From: Siphonodentalium dalli | Lineage: Eukaryota; Mollusca; Scaphopoda; Gadilida; Siphonodentaliidae | Direction of reading: 5' to 3' | DNA length: 64,000 nt | Assembly (NCBI GenBank): GCA_032622095.1 | Contig: CP136069.1 | Coordinates: forward strand, 85,148,958 to 85,212,957 | The notes under the pieces: generated by a model | What the model was told of the DNA's origin: nothing | The model's database searches: none | What the model saw: only the letters and a program-made list of their open reading frames with translations | Made by a program: the position numbers and the translations under genes | In this document: in pieces, positions 11,594 to 22,685 of the stretch | How the letters are laid out: each line of letters opens with the position of its first letter | Position numbering within the stretch: the first letter of the stretch is position 1

Positions 11594-13225
11594 TTTCCGA
11601 AGACCCATAACTCCGAAGGTCCGATTCTCCGAAGATCAGATTCTCCGACGGCCCGATTCTCCGAAAGCCCATAACTCCGAAGTCCCGATTCTCCGAAATC
11701 CCATAACTCCGAAGACCCATAACTCCGAAAGCCCATAACTCCGAAGGCCTATAACTCCGAACGCCCATAACTCCGAAGGTCTATAACTCCGAAGGGCCGA
11801 TTCTCCGAAGGTCCGATTCTCCGAAGATCATGTTTTATCGCTTATTAAATAGTGTACAGTCCAGTGGCGGGGTCAATGGGGCCCTAGGGAAGACCGCCCC
11901 CAAAAAACATGTCAAATGTCATGTAAACGTCAGGAAATCCCTCCTAGGCCAGGGGGGGGGGGGGGGTGAATTTTTTTTTTCCGGCACGTATGCCGGTGTG
12001 GGTGGGTGGTCAAAGCCACCAACAAGCATTTTTTTCCGCAACTAAAAAAAAAATTCCTGCTTGTTTTTTAGTGTTTTGGCAATGAGTTGGGCTTCAAAAC
12101 CACTTTGAATGAGATAAATAATGTAATTCTAACTGGTAAACTGACTGCAGGCAGTTATCGTGTTGTATTTTGTTGCAAATTATGAAATCCAAGATGGCCG
12201 CTGGCAGCCATGTTTTTTTGGCCGAATGACCTCAAAATGACTCATTCCTATTTACATGTCCATGTTAACATCCATGATAAATAGTATGCACAGAAATTCA
12301 TATACAGCTGTTTACAGTGAATTCCCCCCCGCAAATCTCTGTTTTGGTGTTAAAAGGGGGGGTGGGTGTCAAAAAATGGTCGGAAAAAACTGCCGTAAAC
12401 GGAAAAAAATTTGGCGGTGGGGGTGGGTGGGTACAAAAAATGATCGAAAGGGAAAAAATGCCATACGTGCCTGAATTTTTTTTCCGACCCCCCCCCCCCC
12501 TGCCTAGGCATTCAAATATTCACAGTGTTCCTGCCCAGGGGAGCCCCCGGACCAACGATTGGGGGCGACCCCTCCCATGTACGCGCTCCCAAATAAGGTC
12601 TTCGTGATATGCTTTCGGCATATCATATGCATGATATATCCCCCACATATGCTAATTAATGTGCACCCTAAATGGGAACCCTGGCTCCGCCACTGGTGTG
12701 CACCGGGTATATTATAACGAAACGCTGCAAGAATGTCAGAGTAGCCTAACATGCACAGGGGCGACAAGTTCTTCCCCGTTCACCCCTGTACATTTTACTC
12801 TGTGGCATCTCATGGGCCAACGTAACGTTATAGTATCTGGTGTATAGTCAGTGGCGGGCCAGGATTCCCATTTAGGTGGGGGCAGTAGGAAAAGTTTGAA
12901 TATTTTGATGCCCCATGAACGATTTCCGGGCGTTTACATGACATTGGACATGTTTTGGTAGGGGTCCATATTGTCTGAAATAGCAAGTAGAGGTTTAATG
13001 GGGGCAGTGGGAATTTTGGGTCCCCCTTGACTTCGCCACTGGACTGTACACTATTTAGTAAACGATAATACCCCGATAAAAAAACATCTTCGGAGAATCG
13101 GACCTTCGGAGTTATGGACCGTCGGAGAATCGGCCCTTCGGAGTTATAGGTCTTCGGAGTTATAGGTCTTCGGAGAATCGGCCCTTCGGAGTTATGGGCT
13201 TTCGGAGAATCGGATCTTCGGCCTT
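11594..13225. mobile_element. Inverted-repeat element with minisatellite ends
   Basis: The left end (11594-11826) is a tandem run of CCATAACTCCGAAG and CCGATTCTCCGAAG units. The right end (13086-13225) is the same minisatellite inverted. Inside these, CATGTTTTATCG...ACTATTTA-like left sequence (11828-11872) is inverted again at about 13040-13082, next to CCAGTGGCGG / CCGCCACTGG words. The interior has G tracts, a copy of the 6312-6656 repeat and no transposase frame. It is best described as a non-autonomous element of unknown superfamily; no clear target duplication is visible. Confidence 0.6.
12168..12505. repeat. Dispersed repeat, copy 2
   Basis: Direct copy of 6312-6656 with the same internal G tract and terminal C tract, nested in the element 11594-13225. 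Confidence 0.8.
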
Positions 13226-13502
13226 GGCGAAATGTTCATTCAAGGTTGATAAATACGACGGGATTGATACAGGTGCCTTGTTGAGTCTTTGTGAGTGCAT
13301 GTGACTAGTATTTTTTCGACGTGTACCCCTGAACATATCAGCCATTGTAGCGTTCATGCGATAGTGATTGACCAGCCCCATGGTCAGCTAGCGATGCTCA
13401 CACTTGGGTTTAATTGCCGTCCATAAAGGTTGGCAGTCAACATTTGAGTCAAATGCTCAAAATTCATGTCCAATCCTCGGTTATCAGGTACATACTATAC
13501 AT

Positions 13503-13958
13503 ACTTAATTTTCGAACCCCCAGATTACATTATATAAAATATATGCCATATTATATACCAGTTGAAAGAGGAAGCCAACACAGTGTATTATCAACGTATC
13601 CGGTGTAATACACTGAGGACATGTTGTTTTTGTTGAGTTGCCAACGCGTTTTGTCATCAAGATTGAAGTAAAAATCAGAATTATTTTCAATGCAGGGGGA
13701 ATAAATCTATATATTAAAGATGGAGTTCTCCCCCTTCCATTGAACAAGTTTGAATTCTGTTGAATTCTGGGTGCCAGAGGGGGGGGGGGGGGGGTCTTCG
13801 GCAGTTTTCTATTTCTCTGTGGGCATCTTCTGAGACACAGATGTTTCAAATAGTGATGAATTATAGTATTTTAATCATATTTTATGGCATAGATTGTTAT
13901 TAAAACCGTATATCAAGTCACTATAAAAAAAAAAAAATCGGTGACTCGAAAATTAAGT
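13503..13958. mobile_element. MITE copy 1, TIR ACTTAATTTTCGA
   Basis: The left end ACTTAATTTTCGA (13503-13515) is the exact reverse complement of the right end TCGAAAATTAAGT (13946-13958). The interior is homologous over its whole length to 14433-14882. It contains a long G tract near 13780 that the second copy has only as a short G run. Confidence 0.75.
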
Positions 13959-14432
13959 GGTCCTTTAAAATGTAACCGAATGTACATTATTTGTCAATAC
14001 ATTTATTGAATGTACCCTTATTTCAATTAATTTTCTCTGTAAACCTATTACTCAATTTTCGTTCCTCACCCTCATACATTTATTCACTCTCAAGACTCAC
14101 CATATCTCTATCAAATGTTCTGTACTGTTATTCAAAATTCAACTTCGGTAATGTTTACCAGATCACTGTGCCACCTGATGGTGCATATTGATGGAATGGA
14201 TTTGTAAATTAATATACACACGTTTGGATGAACATATTTAATGATTGGTCATTTGCAAATAATTTGGAGCTATTTACAAATACAAACTGTTCGATACAAA
14301 CTAAATCATGTGTACATGTATAATGAAACATAACAAATTACGAATAAATACTCTACATTTATACAATGGAACATATACATACACGACATATCTTAAATGT
14401 TCGACTCAGGACTCGAAACTGCTTAAAAGCCC

Positions 14433-14882
14433 ACTTAATTTTCGAACCCCCAGATCACATATATAAAATATATGCCATATTATATACCATCTGAAAGAGG
14501 AAGCTCCAAACATTGTATTAGCAACTTATCCGATGTAATAAACAGTTAACATGTTGTTTTTTGTTGAGTTACCAACGTGTTTTTGTCATCTAGATTGTAG
14601 TAAAAGTGCATTATTTTCAATGGAGGGGAATAACTCTACATTTTAAAGATAGAGATATTCCCCTTTCATAGAAAATTAATCTTTTGTTTGAATTCTGTTG
14701 CATTCTGGGAGCCAAACGGGGGGAATCATTCTATGATTTAAGCTGTTTTCTATTTCTCTATGGGCATCTTCTGAGACACAGATATTTCAAATGGAGATGA
14801 ATTATAGTATTTTAATAATATTTTATGGCATATATTGTTATTAAAACCGTGTATCAAGTCACTATAAAACTCGAAAATTAAC
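14433..14882. mobile_element. MITE copy 2, TIR ACTTAATTTTCGA
   Basis: Same family and orientation as 13503-13958. The outer sequence extends the inverted repeat (AAAGCCC on the left, GGGCCTTT on the right). A right end of the family also lies at 25346-25378. Confidence 0.75.
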
Positions 14883-14992
14883 CGGGCCTTTCACTCTGTC
14901 TTTACTGAATTAATTCTCCCGCCAGTTTGAGGGGGGAGGTCATGAAAAATGAGGAGACAACAAATAGACGAATAATATAGTAGATGGTTTTC

Positions 14993-15743
14993 ACTTATAA
15001 GTCTATAAATTATATTATATGATAGGCCATATACATATTGTCTACAATGTTCATTATGCAATATATGTATAATTATGACAAGTGTACAAGAAGAACTGGA
15101 TTCCCCATTCAGTATCCCATAAAAGTATTCAATGGAATTGTCTATTATTCGCCTGGAGAAGTGTTCATGAGATACAAGGATACGACAGATAACACAAGTG
15201 CAGTTGGACTCATATTTTCTGGTGTGAATTGTTGAGATAATAATTTCAGCATACGGCCATTTGTTGAACGTATTATCTCAACATTTCCTAAGGGGACTAC
15301 TCGTTGATGAGAATTTGGTAAAATAAAAAGTGTTAGAGATGAATACACGGTTACAGTTTTTAGATCTTTATAAATGTATAGTCTCCTACATAGAGCTTGT
15401 TCTAGTTATTTATATTATGTACATTTGAGATGACCAAGCTTTTCTTTACTCATCGACGAGTAGCTCCCTTAGAACACGCTCACATAATAAGTTCAACTAC
15501 GGCCGTTTGTTGAACTTATTATTTGAACATGTCCCACCAATTAATATGATTCCCTTTGCACTTGTATTATCTATCGTCCCCTTATATTTCCTGAACACAC
15601 CTCCAGATGAATAATAGACAATTCCATTGAATACTTTTATGGGGATTTTTTTCTTGTACTGTTGTCATAATTATACATATATTGCATAATGAACATTGTA
15701 TGAATATAGCCTATCGTATAGTATAACTCATAGACTTATAAGT
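14993..15743. mobile_element. Fold-back element, arms of about 340 bp
   Basis: The left arm starts at ACTTATAAGTCTAT and the right arm ends with its reverse complement at 15743. The arms match along CATTATGCAATATATGTATA, AAAGTATTCAATGGAATTGT and TTGTTGAAC, with a loop near 15330-15440. Both arms, read outside to inside, keep a similar frame around IKVFNGIVYYS (about 15125-15160 in the left arm). The element may therefore derive from something that once coded, but no family is recognisable. A diverged relative is at 19240-19745. Confidence 0.65.
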
Positions 15744-15979
15744 TAAGACAAAATAAATTATACATCAAGCATTTATACAGGTTAGAAGGTACATGAAATG
15801 TAAAAATAAAAACATACTATGATCTTTGTGAGAAATGATAACAGCGTATGTTAAGGTTCCGCCAAAACTTAAGATGTTACTCCTAAGAAACCTGGTTCCT
15901 TGTGGCCAAGACAAAGAGAGAAAAAAATGTTTTTATTATTTTGTCTTGAGATGGTCGTGTGCATGAACAAATTAACAAT

Positions 15980-17460
15980 GAACCAAAGTCTTTGTGGAGA
16001 CTTAAACTAGCAACACTGGAGTTAAGGGTGGGTGAGATAATTATGTTCGCCTGTGATGAGGTTAATCACATGATATTGCTCTGGCTCGAAAACTGAAGCC
16101 GGATACTGAGCTTGAACTTCCTACTTCTGGGTGGCTGATACCCAAATAAATTAAAAACACACCACTAGTGGCGTGACACTAGAAATTATAAATAAATAGG
16201 AAAAAACGTCCGAGCTGTTCGGTATACAAGCCTGTCACAGTACCACACAGTAAATTATATGACTTGTGTAATGGAAAGACGGATTTGTAGCCGAAACGTT
16301 CGGCACCAGAAGCAGGAAGATCAACCCAACTAAGAAGACAAGTGAAGTGGGGACAACTGCACAAAATGGAAAGGGTTGATATTAGAACTATAAACAACCT
16401 TTTTGTTTTCTATGTTTGGTTTGAGGTCGCCATACACATACACATTTTCATTTCTTGTGTGAATGGTATGTACACTAAATTATAAAAGCAATATAAATAT
16501 AAATATCAACACTAGTGACATTAGTTAACTTAAAATCGATTGGAACTTGAAGATATATGCAAATAATAAGTTGTACAACAAATGATCACACTATATCCAG
16601 AGAGACAAAATATTTCGTGGCCTCACAAAGAACTATTAACAGTTTGTATAACAATAGACCAGAATATAACGTCCTCTCGTCCAAGATATCTGACGGTCTT
16701 GTGGTTAAGATTCCTAAGAATGAACTAAAGGCTTTGCGGAGACTTAGATCGGCTAAACAGGAGATAAGGGGGTGAGAAATGATAGCCTCTGTCCCTTGAT
16801 GGGTTAATCATATGAAATTGCTCTGGCTTGAAAACTGAAGCCGATTATTGAGCTTAATTTTCCTACTTCTGGTTGGCTGATACCCAAATAAATTAAAAAC
16901 ACACCACTAGTGGCGTGACACTAGAAATTATAAATAAATAGGAAAAAATGTCCGAGCTGTTCGGTATACAATCTTGTCACAGCATAACAGTACATTATTA
17001 TATATGACTTGTGTAATGGAGAGACGGATTTGTAGCCGAACAGTTCGGCGCCAGAAGCAGGAAGATTCACCAAACTAAGAAGACAAATGCAATGGAAACA
17101 ACTCTTGATAAAGGAAAGGGTTTGATATTGGAACTGTAAAAACAAGCCCTTTGTTTTCATTTTTGGGTCGAGGTCGCCATGAACAGACACATAATTTCTT
17201 GTGTGAATGGTATGTACACTAAATTATAAAAGCAATATAAATATCATCACTAGTGACATTAGTCAACTTAAGATCGATTGGAAGATATATACAAATAATA
17301 AGTTGTACAACAACTAATCACAGTGTAGCGAGAGACAAATTATTTCGAGGCCTCCATAAAAACTATTAACGGTTTGTATAATAATAGACAAGAATGCAAT
17401 GTCCCATAGTCCAAGAAAAAGATTCCTTAGGTGTTCTCATAGAAGGGAAGCTGCATGTGA
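15980..17460. repeat. Tandem duplication, unit about 742 bp
   Basis: The two copies share GCTCTGGCT.GAAAACTGAAG, ACACCACTAGTGGCGTGACA and a GTTCGGC(A/G)CCAGAAGCAGGA phrase at a constant offset of 742-745 bp. A third, much more diverged copy is at 18832-19000. There is no sustained coding frame. Confidence 0.75.
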
Positions 17461-18278
17461 AGACCAGACCAGACCAACGATGGGTTTAATATGAGAGGTG
17501 TATAAATGTTAGCCACCGACAAGACTAACACTATATACCATGTGTACGTAATTAAGTAAAATTGCTCCGGATCGAGAATATAGTCTACCTATCTGGACAA
17601 TTGCATGAAAAACCGAATTTCCCCAACAAACAAAAATTCTGCCTAAATTCAAGATACCCAATTTACAAGAGAATAGATTTATCATAAACTCTAAATGTAA
17701 GAATATTTTATTTTTCTTACAAAGTGAGTAAATGCAATAAATTCCGCCTAATGTTTGGCAAACATACTTTTAAAACAGCTCATGTTTAAAACTAGAGTCT
17801 CAAAAGTTCAAATCAGATAGCCAGGAAATTGTCCCTTGCCAACTGCGAAATGTCGAATCTCTCGTATTGTGTGCACAGGGTTAATATATAGCATGCATGG
17901 ATTTGATGAGATTAAATTAATACATTTACATACTAAGTGTGATTATCACTAAATCCAGCATTCCGATTGGTCGGCGCCCACGTGGCTAGTTGCAATTATT
18001 TCTCGGTGAACGCGCAACAGGTGATAACTGCAGCCCCATAATTATATCGACGCGTCATCGGTTTCGGAAAGAAGAACGCGTAATGTTTTGGGCGAATTTG
18101 GACTCGCGCAGGATTGACTTAATAAATCATCGGGTTTCAATACAAAGATAAATTGTTCCTGTTAACTTTTGCCAAGGGTGCTATGGGATATTTTGGGCTG
18201 GTTTTGTCACGATACACTTTCCGATTTAAATACATTTACAAAAGTGGCTTTTTCGCTAAATGTATATAAATATAAGTA
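17461..18278. other. Non-coding; small CpG-rich patch
   Basis: Bases 17965-18110 are locally richer in CpG than the surroundings. They contain GATTGG (an inverted CCAAT), the E-box palindrome CACGTG and several CGCG words. A promoter-like region is possible, but no gene is visible beside it. Confidence 0.3.
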
Positions 18279-18282
18279 TTAA

Positions 18283-18405
18283 CTGTCATGTGGACTGTTT
18301 TTATGGAGATGTAACCGCGAGGTAAGTGGTCATAACTTGGGTTTTACACAAGTTATGACCACTCACCTCGCGGTTACATCTCCATAAAAACAGTCCACAC
18401 GACAG
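18283..18405. mobile_element. TTAA-flanked hairpin MITE, 123 bp
   Basis: Near-perfect arms of about 57 bp surround a 9-nt loop (GGTTTTACA). Both ends abut TTAA (18279-18282 and 18406-18409), the target duplicated by piggyBac-type transposases. The arms begin CTGTCATGTGGACTG and end CAGTCCACACGACAG. Confidence 0.7.
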
Positions 18406-18539
18406 TTAATCCTTATGAACTCACAGCCGACTTCACGCGTGATATCCTTTGATTATGCATATGTTAGCGGTTTGTTCCACAGAGTATGAATGACATGTTT
18501 GATTGACTACGGATAGAAATAAGACCGACTCTGGTAAGT

Positions 18540-18830
18540 ATAAATTTATCGACGTTTATGCAGCCCATCATAAGTTATTCTTAGAATAAACGTGGATAAA
18601 TTTCTAAATTTATCGGCATTTATGCTGTCTGTAAATTCCTGTAAATGTGGAAGTTTATTCAATAATAAATCCCAATAAATCCCAATAAATTTTGAATTTA
18701 TGCTCATTTATGCAATGCATAAATTCGCATAAATGTGAAATTTAGTGACATCTATGAAGCATACATTCCATTTATCGTGCAGATGAACTATTTCTTCTGG
18801 ATTGTAACTGAAGAAAACTAAAAAACTTAC
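18540..18830. repeat. Degenerate TTTATG/CATAAA-word repeat
   Basis: Phrases such as AAATTTATCG.C.TTTATGC and AATAAATCCC recur several times in loose direct and inverted order. This is low-complexity sequence with no coding frame. Confidence 0.4.
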
Positions 18831-18831
18831 C

Positions 18832-19000
18832 ACGAGTGGTGTAAGACTAAAAAATAATAAATAGATATGGAGAAAAAAATATGTTCGGCTACATGTACAT
18901 CGCCCTATATTGTAGAGTTAAGCCCATGTGTTGTGCAATGAAGACACGTATATGTAGCAAAGGTTCGGTATCAGGTGCAGAAAGTTCCACTCAGTTAAGA
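18832..19000. repeat. Diverged third copy of the 742-bp repeat
   Basis: The order CCACGAGTGGTGTAAGACTA, AATAAATAG, GTTCGG and GCAGAAAG matches 16161-16330 and 16903-17060 with many substitutions. Confidence 0.5.
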
Positions 19001-19065
19001 ATAATTATGGTGTATAGTATAAATGAAGAAAAGGTTAAATCCAAGGATTTGTAAAGTAGATGTGA

Positions 19066-19142
19066 TTATAGTTTCCTCGTCAACCATTTTTTGAAGCGCC
19101 TCCACAGACTTGGACTTCTTCCTCGCTTGACCTTGGAACAGT
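19066..19142 (-). CDS. Exon 7 (last) of the CBM20 gene, basic tail
   Basis: The acceptor TTTTGTATTGCAG precedes 19142. Reading in phase 1 from exon 6 gives residues 346-370, starting DCSKVKRGRSPS and ending SLWRRFKKWLTRKL before TAA (19066-19068). The tail is strongly basic (9 of the last 20 residues are Arg or Lys) with Trp and Leu spaced as on one face of a helix. A membrane- or phosphate-binding tail is therefore possible. Acceptor quality, the fitting phase and the coding-like sequence support it as the terminal exon. The 5.8-kb distance from exon 6 and the absence of a transcript keep confidence moderate. Confidence 0.65.
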
Positions 19143-19239
19143 CTGCAATACAAAATTTCACTTTTCAAGAACACCCAGATTACACGTCAATGATGGATAA
19201 TTGTATAAAATGTTAAATGATGCACATATATAAGACATA

Positions 19240-19745
19240 TAATAAATAAAGTAACTTATTATTCGAACAATCTCACCAATGAATAGGAATCACCCAGCAC
19301 TTAAATTATCGGTCATCCACTTATATATTTACAGAATCTTCATCCCTCCAGGTGAATAAGATACTAATTCAATATAATATTTTATAACTATTTGGAGAAT
19401 CCTCTTAGTAAAGAAAAGGTTAACATAGCACCGTGATATAAGTCTCGGTTTGCAGACACAATGAACATGTTCAGGAGATAACATTAAAGTTCGACTATCC
19501 GATTTGACACAAAACAATTCAGAACTTCCTTAGCCAATTTTCCAACGTTCTATCATTCATCTGGATGGGTGTTCTGGAACGAAAAGCAGACGACAGGTAG
19601 AAAACAGATAATACACCAGCATAATGGTTTCTATGTATCAGTGGGAAATGTTCAGATATTAAGTTCAACAACATGTCGATCTTATTATCTGAACATTTCC
19701 CAATGGATAACTACTCATCATTGAGTATTGAGCAAAGAAAACTAA
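19240..19745. repeat. Diverged relative of the 14993-15743 fold-back
   Basis: The stretches near 19280-19370 and 19540-19700 carry the same ordered words as the fold-back arms (CACC(A/T)AT.AATA, TCATCTGGATGG, GTTCAACAA). A GGGAAATGTTCAGAT hairpin at 19647-19701 is its loop-side repeat. It lies in intron 6. Confidence 0.45.
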
Positions 19746-19863
19746 AATGTTTGCCATCGCCATTATTCATAGCACACAGACATCACGAAAATCCACATAA
19801 TCACACATAAGTAAAATACGTCGAAAACCTCAACAAACGAGCATAATTTAGAACGAACGCTCT

Positions 19864-20145
19864 TTGTCAGTTATCGCTTCTGAGCGACGACAACATGGAC
19901 GCCATTTATATAAAAGCCGATATTCAGATTTTTTGAACAAAATAAATAAAAACGTGTTAAACCTTCATGTTATAAAAGTCGTTATTACGTGCGCCGCGTG
20001 TGTACTAATGTCCAAATTCTTGTTTCGCCTCGGCGCTGGAGTTTACGATTGGGGTTTTATTTATAGAAAAATGGAAAGTTTTGGGACGGATTTAAAAGTC
20101 GAACTGCGCGACCAGGAGGCTGAGTCCAGTAAAAGGTGTAGTTGA
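19864..20145 (+). CDS. Possible small membrane-protein ORF, uncertain
   Basis: An open frame of 93 codons, read from the first TTG, has its first ATG at 20008, giving 45 residues (MSKFLFRLGAGVYDWGFIYR...). The frame upstream holds a hydrophobic stretch, VIKVVITCAACVLMSKFLF, that could span a membrane. The DNA at 19985-20130 is locally richer in CpG than its neighbours. It is antisense to intron 6 of the CBM20 gene and ends just before an inverted-repeat end (20186). No family is recognised and it could be a chance frame or part of a degraded exon. Confidence 0.2.
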   Translation: MSVIASERRQHGRHLYKSRYSDFLNKINKNVLNLHVIKVVITCAACVLMSKFLFRLGAGVYDWGFIYRKMESFGTDLKVELRDQEAESSKRCS

Positions 20146-20879
20146 GAATTTCAATTTCGTTTATTGTCCTTTACATTATTATGTCAGTAGCGAGTTTGCG
20201 ATTTCAAACGGGTACGGGTACTGGTAGCTACCCGTACCGGTACACGTTTTGAAATCGCAAACTGTTTTACGGGTAGAATTAAGCATATCGACGGGTAGTG
20301 TATGGTGAGCCAATTGCAGCACAATATATATGATGTAGAGAAATTGTTATCCGCTTCGCTTTCTTGGCCGACGTTATACTTGTTGTTATGGTTATATGAT
20401 GGACATCTGCGTGGATAATGGATTGCATTAACCAGGGACGAGGCGAAAGTGGAAGGGGTTGGCGTCTTTCTTTGACTCATTTTGGTAACATTTTCAATAA
20501 TTAGCTTTCATAAGTAATTTCCCAGACCGTTCGAGTGTCGTCTAGAACAGATGGAATTTTCTGACTGAGAAAATATGTTATGATAGCACAAATATACAAT
20601 TACGCTAATTTAATAATCCAACCATTATTCGGTGTAAAATGTGTTGGTTTAGACCCAGGGTCCAAGAATGTCCTACATGCATGCACTTTTAGTCAGATAT
20701 AAGACCGAAATTGCCCCTTATATTAGTTGGGGAATTTTTAGTCATATAACTGGTAATGGGTTGGAATCTTTCGAAGGGTCGGGCAAGGGAATATTCATCC
20801 CAAGAACTTGGATATTTGTCTGGGTCTAAACCCGGATGTAGGTAGAACAAGAGCTACACTGGGCGTGCAAAATACCCCC

Positions 20880-21545
20880 TCTCTTGGGTCGGCGGAAACT
20901 GGTAAAAAAGGGGCATAACTCTGGTAAAAATTGGCGGACGGAACTCAAATTTGAACTTGACCTGTGTTTTGGTGGGAGAAAGTAATATACCAAATTATCA
21001 TTGAATCCGATAAGCTCTAGTAAAGTTATCATCCGGAAAACAAATTTCAGGGATTTTCTATGTCAAATTACGTCAAATAAGGAGCATAACTCCGGTGAAA
21101 ATTGGTGGACGGAACCCAAATTCGAACTTGAGCTGTCTTTTCTCCTAATAAACCCACATACCAAATTTGATTGAAATCGGTTCACTCTAACTAACTCTGC
21201 CAGAACCCAAGTTCGAACTTGACCTGTGTTTTGGTGGGAGAAAGTAATATACCAAATTTGGATTCATTCCGATAAACTATACTAAAGTTATCATCCGGAC
21301 AACAAATTTCAAGGATTTTCTAAGTCAAATAAGGGGCATAACTCCGGTGAAAATTGGCGGGCGGAACCCAAATTCGAACTTGAACTTACTTTTCGGCTAA
21401 TAAACCCACATACCAATTTTATTGAATTTGGTTCACTCTAACTAAAGTTATCATCCGGAAACCAGGTTAACGGACGGACGCCCGGACGGACAGACCAATA
21501 CTATAATGCGGCCGTTTTTTTTCAAATGGGCGTATAAAAATCAAA
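20880..21545 (+). repeat. Dispersed GGAC-tailed repeat, about 2.5 internal units
   Basis: A unit with AAGGGGCATAACTC.GGT, AAATTGG.GG(A/G)CGGAAC and AAAGTTATCATCCGGA is repeated at 20910, 21070 and 21330. The block ends in CGGACGGACGCCCGGACGGA and a GGGCGTATAAAAA motif, as at 1190-1545. Confidence 0.65.
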
Positions 21546-22685
21546 CTTGTTAAATATAAAGGGTGTTTAATGGTACACTATTCATTATATGGTTCGAATA
21601 AAGAGCGTTTGCTTCACATCTATGCGAAACAAAGAAAACAGCTAAAAGTCGATCTGATGACGGTAAGATTGTGCCGACTATGAGGTGTGTATATCAGTAT
21701 TTGGTGTCACTATCGGCCACTACAATATACAACAGTCTTGGGGTTCAAATGCACCATGTCCGTTCAAAAGTAAAATATCTATATTAAAATGAGAAATCAG
21801 TCACCACCACATAAGGTACAATAACGGAACGGTTGTATTCAATCGTGTAACACATTCACGGTGTACTTATGCACAAAGGGTCGATAGGGGATGTGGCGAG
21901 AGGGTGGGGTGTATCACCCCAACTTTTGTCAACAGTTGGATATTGCATATACCTAACACACCAAAACATACGTTCAAATTATTCTGTCATTCAGTTTGAT
22001 TTTCCAAAAATGTATTAGTGCGGATTTTTTTTTATAGCTTTAGACCAACATTTGCAAATATTCCTACTTTTGGTAGAAAAACATTCGGGCTATATGGTCA
22101 ACAGCAGGTTGGAAATATCCAACAAATGTAAAGCTTGAGGAAAGTCAATAATTTATCAATTTTCATGTTCAGATTTCAAAACGTTCTCACACCAGACCGA
22201 ACCATGGTCGACCCGGTATGCCCTGGTCTAACCACATTCAGTGGCTCGTCAATACTGATCATTGATTTGTGAAAAACAAACCAGGGCGTGAATTTGCCTG
22301 GTGTTAGACCACTAGATGTTATGATTTTGCAATTTCCAGGTTCATATCTACAAAACTGTTCTCGTACTGCATGGTCGGCAAGGTGGACCCCCCCCCATCA
22401 CAGGACTTCTGCAACAAGACTACTGATCCATTTAGAACAGTCCACAATAATATTCAGGACAGTGAAGGATCAGTTGGGGGGAATCAGAGCCCAACGGCGT
22501 GCAATCAATCAGTTTCAATCAGTTTATTGCGAAAGCTATGATTTAACACAGAACATGCAAAATATATATACATATATGCACAATTTGAATTACGCACAAA
22601 CCTCTGTTTGGTGTGGTTTAAGGGGGTGTATAGTTGGGAATTTGAAGGTGGACACACCTTCTCAACGCGGAGACCCCCTATAATT

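Noticed and set aside
17965-18110. CpG-rich patch with CCAAT and CACGTG as a promoter
   Set aside because: No exon or transcript-like frame lies beside it on either strand, so it was recorded only as a region note.
22288-22683. 131-codon plus-strand frame before the LINE
   Set aside because: It lies in dispersed-repeat sequence, has no recognisable protein features and ends at the LINE target duplication by chance.
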